A stretch of 64,000 nucleotides of DNA from Halorubrum xinjiangense (lineage in GTDB: Archaea; Halobacteriota; Halobacteria; Halobacteriales; Haloferacaceae): positions 510,800 through 574,799 of the forward strand of contig NZ_FNBO01000001.1 in assembly GCF_900102375.1 (NCBI RefSeq), read 5' to 3'. Within the stretch, counting starts at the first letter, position 1. Each line of letters begins with the position of its first letter. Positions 58,684 to 64,000 of this stretch are shown here, one piece after another. A model generated the notes under the pieces. The model searched no databases and had not been told where the DNA came from. It saw only the letters and a list, made by a program, of their open reading frames with translations. The translations under genes were made by a program, and so were the position numbers.

Positions 58684-61539
58684 ATGCGAACACGCCAGCC
58701 TGCGGCCCGTAAGCGAGGGGTCCGACTCGTTAGCCACAGCACGGACATCTCCACCGAGGGAATCACCTGTCCAGCAGTCTCACCCCGGCTGACCGAGTGG
58801 GTACCAGCGCTCCTCGCCAAACTCAGGCCATACACCGAGCGGACCATCCGCGAACACGCCACCACGGATCCGTGGCGGACGAGCTCCCAGCTCCTCGCCA
58901 AAACCCTGCCAGCGTGGCAGAACACAGACAACCCATGGACCGACGACGTCGCTGAAGCCGTCGCGTACACCCGCGCGATCACGACACTCGCACTCACCTA
59001 TCGAGACGAACCCACCAGTACACGCAGTCCGTACCACCAACAGCGACACGCGGACCTCACCGACACAGTCACCAGCATCGGCACGGGGCGCGGTCCGGTC
59101 AACGCCGACCTCGGCGCACTCGCGAAAGGCCCGGTCGCCCTCCATCGCGAACTCGACGATCAGCCACGTGCCCTCACACTCCTGTTGGACGGCGACGCGT
59201 GGACCAGCCTCACCGACCGCCGCACGGGCGTCCGCGCACTCGCGGCGATAGCCGTCCTCGCCGACGGATTCGACGTTAGACTCGTCGCCTCCCCCAGAGT
59301 CCACCGACATCTCTCGAAGCGGTATCCCAACTGGACCGAGTGTCACCTCGATCTTACTGCCAGCCGGGATCGGTCCCCCCATACTGACCACGCTCAAACT
59401 GTCGAAGCCGCGTGGGAGGCCATCCGTGATCTCGACGCCGAGCCAGGGAAACGCCGGCTCCTCGGGAACCTCAAGACAGAGTACGACCGGAGCTACCGGG
59501 AGCTCACCACCGACCACGCGATCGATGTCGCCGACGGCACAGTTAGCAGGTATGTCCTCGATCTCGAAAATCGTGACCTCGTCACGATCGACCGCCGTGG
59601 CCAGCACAACACCGTCCAACTCACCGACCTCGGAGAGCTAGCCGTCCAGCAGTGTCTCGACGACAACAACGACCTCGTCCACCCGGATCAGCGCCGACTC
59701 GATGGGCGTCTTACTGCGACCCCTCAGCAATCTACAAGTACAGTGTCGCCCCGCCGAGAAGGAGAAGAGCCACCCACTCCCGACGAGTGGGTGGCAGCAA
59801 CCGGCGACCCCGACGCAGACGCCGACTACGTCCAGTGGCTCACTGGTCCTGCAAACGCCCCAACCAACCTCCACGAGCGAGTCAACACCGTCGCCCACGA
59901 CGATGCTATCACGCTCGTCGACGACCAGCTCCACGCGTTCGACGACGGCCGCGTCACATACCTCAGTCACACCAACGATGACACCCACGTCGTCCTCCAG
60001 TGGGGTGGCCCCTTAGCCACCCTGGGACGTCTCGCGGGCGCCTTACTGAGCGAGAAAGCCCTCTCGAAAATCCTCTCCTCATCACGACTCGGTCACGAAT
60101 TCGAAGCGATCGACGACGACACCCAGACGTATCCCACGGACCGCATCCTCCGCCGTGGCCACCAGGTCGGCTGGTACAGCGACGCCGAAACCACCTACGG
60201 AGCGTGGCGCGAGCGAATCACAACGGTTCGAGACCGCCTCCTCGCACAGGTCGCCGAACTCACAGACAGCGACGACACCGTGGCCCGCACCAACCTCTTC
60301 GAAGATCTCCACGGCCTGATCGCTTCAGCAACCCAGCTGTATCACGCAGCCGGCATCGATCTCACGACCACGCTCAGAGTGCCCGATACCGACGCCCTCG
60401 CACGCAGCCCCACCCACCTCCAAGACCTCTGTGAATTCCTCGCCAAAACCGCCCCCAAACAGTCCATCTACGGGATTCACTCAGGGTATCGCATGCTGTT
60501 CGAAGACCGGCCCGCAAAGCTATGCCGGCGACTCCCCGCCGAAACGGACCACGACGCGACGATGGAGCTCACCATGTCGTGGGTGGTTGCCGGCCCGACG
60601 ATCACGGAGCTCCACGACGAGATCACCGATACCCTCACGAGGGAACTCACAACGGTCCGGGAAGCGATCGCCGACGGCACCGAAGCCGCACCGACACTCG
60701 AAATCCCGGTCGTCGACGGGACGACCTACCCCGCCATCCGGCGGGTGATCGACGAGATCGCGATGACCCACGACGCCCAGTGGACACCCCGCGAGCGCCA
60801 GCGACTCGTGCGGCTCTGTCTGCGCTCGTTCGGCCCGGCGGACACCCACCAAGCGTGTCCGTACGACGTCGTGGTGAGCCTGCTGCGAGCGCTGAACGAG
60901 TCTCGAACGCCGACGCTGGCCGCGGTCGAGCGCGCAGCGGCCACCCTCCCACCGGAGCACTTCCGACCCGAATTCACACCGACAGCCACCAAACTGTACG
61001 CCACCCTGCTGCGAGCCGACGGCCCACTCGGCCGCTCGGAGCTAATCGAGGAAGCAGGCATCTCCGCGAGTAGCTATGACCGACGGCTCAGCGATGTCCG
61101 CGGTCTCGACCGTGTCACGCCCGTCCAACAAGGGGGCCACCGCCGGTGGACCACGACGAAGCCGACGCCACACCCGAAGACACCCCCAGTAACGGCGTGG
61201 CTCCCGGCGACCAGCGATCAGCCCGCGCCGCCGCTGGTGACGTATCGGCAGTCAACCACACCCGCCGGGCCGAACAGCCCGGCTCCCGACCGCACAGGGA
61301 GAGACGATTGCGGTAGGTGGGACAGACATCCACCACTCTCGATCACCACCAAACCCACCGGAGACACCGATGACACCACGCGTCCAATGACGACCACCAA
61401 CCAGAGCCGACAGCCGAACAGCCACGCCCACCAGCTCCCAGCCACCCAAGACCACCCAAATACCATGCCACCGACGACACACCCGACAACAGCAGTCGCA
61501 ACGCCACAAACACGACTCCCGACTGGGGGTGACCAATAG
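58684..61539 (+). CDS. 951-residue protein with several winged-helix domains, unknown function
   Basis: I do not recognise a characterised family. Residues 1-150 are helical; 150-230 look like an alpha/beta domain (RALTLLLDGDAWTSLTDRRT, GFDVRLVASPRVHRHLSKRYP); 250-310 are a winged helix (LLGNLKTEYDRSYRELTTDH ... TVSRYVLDLENRDLVTI). A helical middle follows, then a second winged helix near 800-860 (LLRADGPLGRSELIEEAGIS). The last 100 residues are low-complexity Pro/Thr/His-rich. Large HTH proteins at this place in haloarchaeal plasmids may be replication or partition proteins. G+C-rich, in operon with the nuclease. Confidence 0.75.
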   Translation: MRTRQPAARKRGVRLVSHSTDISTEGITCPAVSPRLTEWVPALLAKLRPYTERTIREHATTDPWRTSSQLLAKTLPAWQNTDNPWTDDVAEAVAYTRAITTLALTYRDEPTSTRSPYHQQRHADLTDTVTSIGTGRGPVNADLGALAKGPVALHRELDDQPRALTLLLDGDAWTSLTDRRTGVRALAAIAVLADGFDVRLVASPRVHRHLSKRYPNWTECHLDLTASRDRSPHTDHAQTVEAAWEAIRDLDAEPGKRRLLGNLKTEYDRSYRELTTDHAIDVADGTVSRYVLDLENRDLVTIDRRGQHNTVQLTDLGELAVQQCLDDNNDLVHPDQRRLDGRLTATPQQSTSTVSPRREGEEPPTPDEWVAATGDPDADADYVQWLTGPANAPTNLHERVNTVAHDDAITLVDDQLHAFDDGRVTYLSHTNDDTHVVLQWGGPLATLGRLAGALLSEKALSKILSSSRLGHEFEAIDDDTQTYPTDRILRRGHQVGWYSDAETTYGAWRERITTVRDRLLAQVAELTDSDDTVARTNLFEDLHGLIASATQLYHAAGIDLTTTLRVPDTDALARSPTHLQDLCEFLAKTAPKQSIYGIHSGYRMLFEDRPAKLCRRLPAETDHDATMELTMSWVVAGPTITELHDEITDTLTRELTTVREAIADGTEAAPTLEIPVVDGTTYPAIRRVIDEIAMTHDAQWTPRERQRLVRLCLRSFGPADTHQACPYDVVVSLLRALNESRTPTLAAVERAAATLPPEHFRPEFTPTATKLYATLLRADGPLGRSELIEEAGISASSYDRRLSDVRGLDRVTPVQQGGHRRWTTTKPTPHPKTPPVTAWLPATSDQPAPPLVTYRQSTTPAGPNSPAPDRTGRDDCGRWDRHPPLSITTKPTGDTDDTTRPMTTTNQSRQPNSHAHQLPATQDHPNTMPPTTHPTTAVATPQTRLPTGGDQ

Positions 61540-61796
61540 TGAGCGACCAAACACTCGATCTGGAGACCACCATCAGACGTGATCGCCCGACAGCGACGGA
61601 TGGAAGTATTCAGGTCAGCACCGACAGCACCGACATCACGGAGGGATCGCGTGTCCTCCTCGGCTTCGGCGATGACCGCGAGGTCACCTTCGCCGTACTC
61701 ACGCCGACAGAATCCCAAACGATCGCCACAGCCCTCGAACAGGCAGCCCAGCAGGCAGACGCCGCAGACACGCTCGAGGACCCAACCGGTGAGTGA
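61539..61796 (+). CDS. Small acidic protein of accessory operon
   Basis: 85 residues from GTG 61539 which overlaps the previous stop by one base. Acidic, with IQVSTDSTDITEGSRVLLGF and AVLTPTESQTIATALEQAA. Unknown family; it overlaps the nuclease gene by 8 bp. A GTG start fits the coupled arrangement. Confidence 0.68.
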   Translation: MSDQTLDLETTIRRDRPTATDGSIQVSTDSTDITEGSRVLLGFGDDREVTFAVLTPTESQTIATALEQAAQQADAADTLEDPTGE

Positions 61797-62439
61797 CGAC
61801 AGCGCCGATTTCACGGACGAAATTGACATCGTGGGAATCCCCGACGGCGAGGATCCGGACCACGATCCAACCAACGGTCGCTGGCTCGAGACTCGGGTCG
61901 CCGAGACACTCGAACAGTGGGGGTACAGGACGGCCCGCAACGAGTACTGTTTCGGGCTCGAAACCGACGTGATCGCCCGCCGAGACGATCTCCGTGGTGA
62001 CCCTGACGATTTTCTCGTCGTCGAGTGTAAAGAATGGCACCAAGTCCCGGTTCAGCGGGACGCCGTCGAAGCAGTCGCGCTGCGGGCCGCGCTCATGCGG
62101 GCAATGCCCGTCCTCGCTGTCGCGCGCCGTGTCAGTGCGAGTGCGTGGCGGTTAGCCCAACTACTCGACGTGCGGATCGTCACCGAACAGGATCTCTACA
62201 AAGGCCGACTCCCACCGCTGACTGAACGCCGGCCGCCGAGTGGAACGCTCCACGTACGGCGGGAACCGTTCATCCACGACTTGCGTGACCGGCTCCCGCT
62301 TCTGGTTCACCGTCGAAGCGGTCTCGACATCGAAGCCCCTGTCTTCCACATCGCGGATCACGGTCCGTGTTACGTGCCGGATCGAACGGGCAACGACGAG
62401 TACGTCAAGGCCGCCGACAGCGACTACGAGTTCGGGTAA
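61789..62439 (+). CDS. PD-(D/E)XK nuclease-like protein (restriction-endonuclease fold)
   Basis: 216 residues from GTG 61789; sequence further upstream in frame belongs to the overlapping gene and is not conserved. NGRWLETRVAETLEQWGY starts the fold; the catalytic residues are in GLETDVIARRDD (Asp) and FLVVECKEWHQVP (E-x-K). This is a Mrr/Holliday-resolvase-like nuclease core without a recognition domain. It is the last gene of the operon and could act in element maintenance or defence. Converges with the next gene. Confidence 0.85.
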   Translation: MSDDSADFTDEIDIVGIPDGEDPDHDPTNGRWLETRVAETLEQWGYRTARNEYCFGLETDVIARRDDLRGDPDDFLVVECKEWHQVPVQRDAVEAVALRAALMRAMPVLAVARRVSASAWRLAQLLDVRIVTEQDLYKGRLPPLTERRPPSGTLHVRREPFIHDLRDRLPLLVHRRSGLDIEAPVFHIADHGPCYVPDRTGNDEYVKAADSDYEFG

Positions 62440-62457
62440 GAACGAACACTGGAGGAA

Positions 62458-63030
62458 TCACGAACCATCCCGCATAGTGAGGCGAGCGGCGAGGGCGTCT
62501 AACATCTCCCACAGAAGTCCAGACACCGAACCTGCGTCGAATGAGACTGGTTCGTACGTGTATGGCTCATTCACGTCTTCTCGTTCCTGAAAGTGAAGCA
62601 GGCCGTCGATGTGGGGATTCGGTTCACAGTGGAAGCCACAATCGAAGCCAGACGATTCGCTGTAATGAAGTGTATAGTATGCCTGAATCGGGGTTCGCAT
62701 CCACGTGTCACTCGTGCGATCAGCGTCCTCTGGCCCGGGTGACGGGTCTGGAAGCCACGTGAGTCGGAGGGAGGCAGTCGATCCCGAACGACCGAACCAA
62801 GACGGATCAAGCGCAGCCTGTAGTTCTCGGTATTCACTCGGTGGCTCACCTGTAACCGACAGCACGGCGGGATGTCGCGCCAACTCGCCACGCAACTCGC
62901 GAAGGATACGATGTCGATCCCGTCCTGACGTGGTTCCGCCATCGGAACGGACACCGTCTGCCTGGGACTGAGAATCAGCAGATTGGTGACGTGGAGACTG
63001 GATATCCGGCGCACCCGACTCATCAGTCAT
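62458..63030 (-). CDS. HFQ-motif protein, second copy of the two-gene module
   Basis: 190 residues. An acidic, Ser/Asp-rich N-terminus to about 50, then LRLTWLPDPSPGPED, YTLHYSESSGFDCGFHCEPN and PHIDGLLHFQ. The last motif parallels WHQDDTHMNLGECHFQ of the gene at 28365-28868. Start ATG 63030 overlaps its partner's stop (ATGA). Possible toxin of a DUF6516/TumE-like pair (inference). Confidence 0.65.
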   Translation of the reverse strand: MTDESGAPDIQSPRHQSADSQSQADGVRSDGGTTSGRDRHRILRELRGELARHPAVLSVTGEPPSEYRELQAALDPSWFGRSGSTASLRLTWLPDPSPGPEDADRTSDTWMRTPIQAYYTLHYSESSGFDCGFHCEPNPHIDGLLHFQEREDVNEPYTYEPVSFDAGSVSGLLWEMLDALAARLTMRDGS

Positions 63031-63569
63031 ACGGTGAGCGACGACTGGTCAGCAGACCACGTATCGTAGTTTGTGATCGCATCTTGGACGAGAGAGAGGT
63101 GATACCGGGCAAGTTCCCAGTCGCTTGCGGCCTGCGTGAGTTCATACGCGCGCTCCGCAGAGACAGGCTCTGCGGCCGCTCGTTCCCGGAGTGTATCCGG
63201 TGTGTCAGCATCGTATTCTGTTTTCCATGCCGCGATATCGTCTTTTAATACTGCGGCCTGCTCCGAGAGTTCTTGTTTCGTCGTCCCTTCAAGTAATTCA
63301 CGAATATCGCGGAGTCGAGTGTACAGTGGATCCGGATAGTAGTGCCGGGTCCCACTGTCGTCGCTTTCCGCCACGACACCGAGGTCAACGAGTCGGCGGA
63401 GGTGATCTCGTGCCGTATTCGGGGACACGGCTGCTTGCTCTGCGATCCACGGTGCGGATCGGGGCTCCGAGAGCGTCATCGTCACCGACTTGACTCGATC
63501 AAACGCCGATGCGTGTTCTTTCCAGGTCTCCATCCAGCCAGCGTCGTGGGGCGGGTCTGAAGGTGACAT
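63027..63569 (-). CDS. Winged-helix protein (DUF7342-like), partner of the HFQ-motif protein
   Basis: 180 residues; METWKEH (codon 13) is an alternative start. RVKSVTMTLSEPRSAPWIAE and AAVSPNTARDHLRRLVDLGVV form the winged helix; a helical tail with KDDIAAWKTEYDADTPDTL corresponds to QAQIDDWKTAFDVESRDEL in the homologue at 27802-28359. Gene order and 4-bp coupling are conserved between the two modules. Confidence 0.78.
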   Translation of the reverse strand: MSPSDPPHDAGWMETWKEHASAFDRVKSVTMTLSEPRSAPWIAEQAAVSPNTARDHLRRLVDLGVVAESDDSGTRHYYPDPLYTRLRDIRELLEGTTKQELSEQAAVLKDDIAAWKTEYDADTPDTLRERAAAEPVSAERAYELTQAASDWELARYHLSLVQDAITNYDTWSADQSSLTV

Positions 63570-63670
63570 ACGTGGTTGTACCGCCTCGACAGTAATAGTT
63601 CTACTCCCACGCAGATTATTGCGTTATATTTGCGACCACAAGAGTACTGATGGTGTGGGCCGGACACAAC

Positions 63671-64000
<330 letters not shown>

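Noticed and set aside
58780..59619. 279-codon minus-strand frame opposite the 951-residue gene
   Set aside because: The opposite strand carries a longer frame with winged-helix motifs and operon overlaps; the antisense product has no motif.

Overview
The window looks like the chromosome of an extremely halophilic archaeon, most likely Halorubrum or a close relative. The reasons are its high G+C, acidic proteins, TATA-box promoters with very short leaders, an S-layer glycoprotein with a PGF-type C-terminus, AglB, HTH-10 and other haloarchaeal regulator families, and haloarchaeal insertion sequences. The genus is an inference. I see no rRNA, tRNA or CRISPR array.

Layout. 1-9370 is ordinary high-GC chromosome: a membrane protein running in from the left, an ADP-forming acyl-CoA synthetase with its BioD-like partner, a PAS histidine kinase, a divergent regulator pair, a pyridoxamine-oxidase-like protein and a Doc/Fic gene. 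9984-17686 carries the S-layer glycoprotein gene (csg), the oligosaccharyltransferase gene (aglB) and a polyprenyl-phosphate sugar transferase. Decayed remnants of a second sugar transferase and of a TnpB element follow. 18380-24726 is a three-gene operon: a giant tubulin/FtsZ-like protein, a membrane GTPase and a single-pass protein with an extracellular repeat region.

25046-57000 is a sugar and surface-glycan island interrupted by toxin-antitoxin modules and relics. It holds a sugar epimerase, a sugar nucleotidyltransferase, a GDP-mannose-hydrolase-like Nudix protein and an ABC exporter. A nonulosonic (sialic-acid-like) acid pathway occupies 33435-40117 on two operons that meet stop codon to stop codon: 4,6-dehydratase, a second SDR enzyme, aminotransferase, NeuB-type synthase, formyltransferase, PseG-type hydrolase and cytidylyltransferase-like protein. 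Two pyruvyltransferase-family proteins, a Wzy-like polymerase, several glycosyltransferases, a heparinase-like protein and the UDP-ManNAcA genes wecB/wecC follow. The part from about 40.1 to 50 kb is visibly A+T-rich and is punctuated by three decayed IS6-type elements. One of them is itself split by an IS5-like element with an exact 8-bp target duplication.

57122-62439 is a tightly overlapping accessory operon, probably from a plasmid or integrated element: zinc-finger, winged-helix, a 951-residue unknown, a small acidic protein and a PD-(D/E)XK nuclease. 62458-63569 is a second copy of a regulator + partner module also present at 27802-28868. The window ends inside a TnpB element with its right-end hairpin.

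How it fits together (inference): the sugar genes make activated sugars, including UDP-ManNAcA and a probably N-formylated nonulosonic acid. Glycosyltransferases assemble them on a polyprenyl carrier, the ABC exporter or Wzy-like protein handles export or polymerisation, and AglB transfers the glycan to asparagines of the S-layer protein, which has 16 N-X-S/T sites. The island has been remodelled repeatedly by insertion sequences and deletions.
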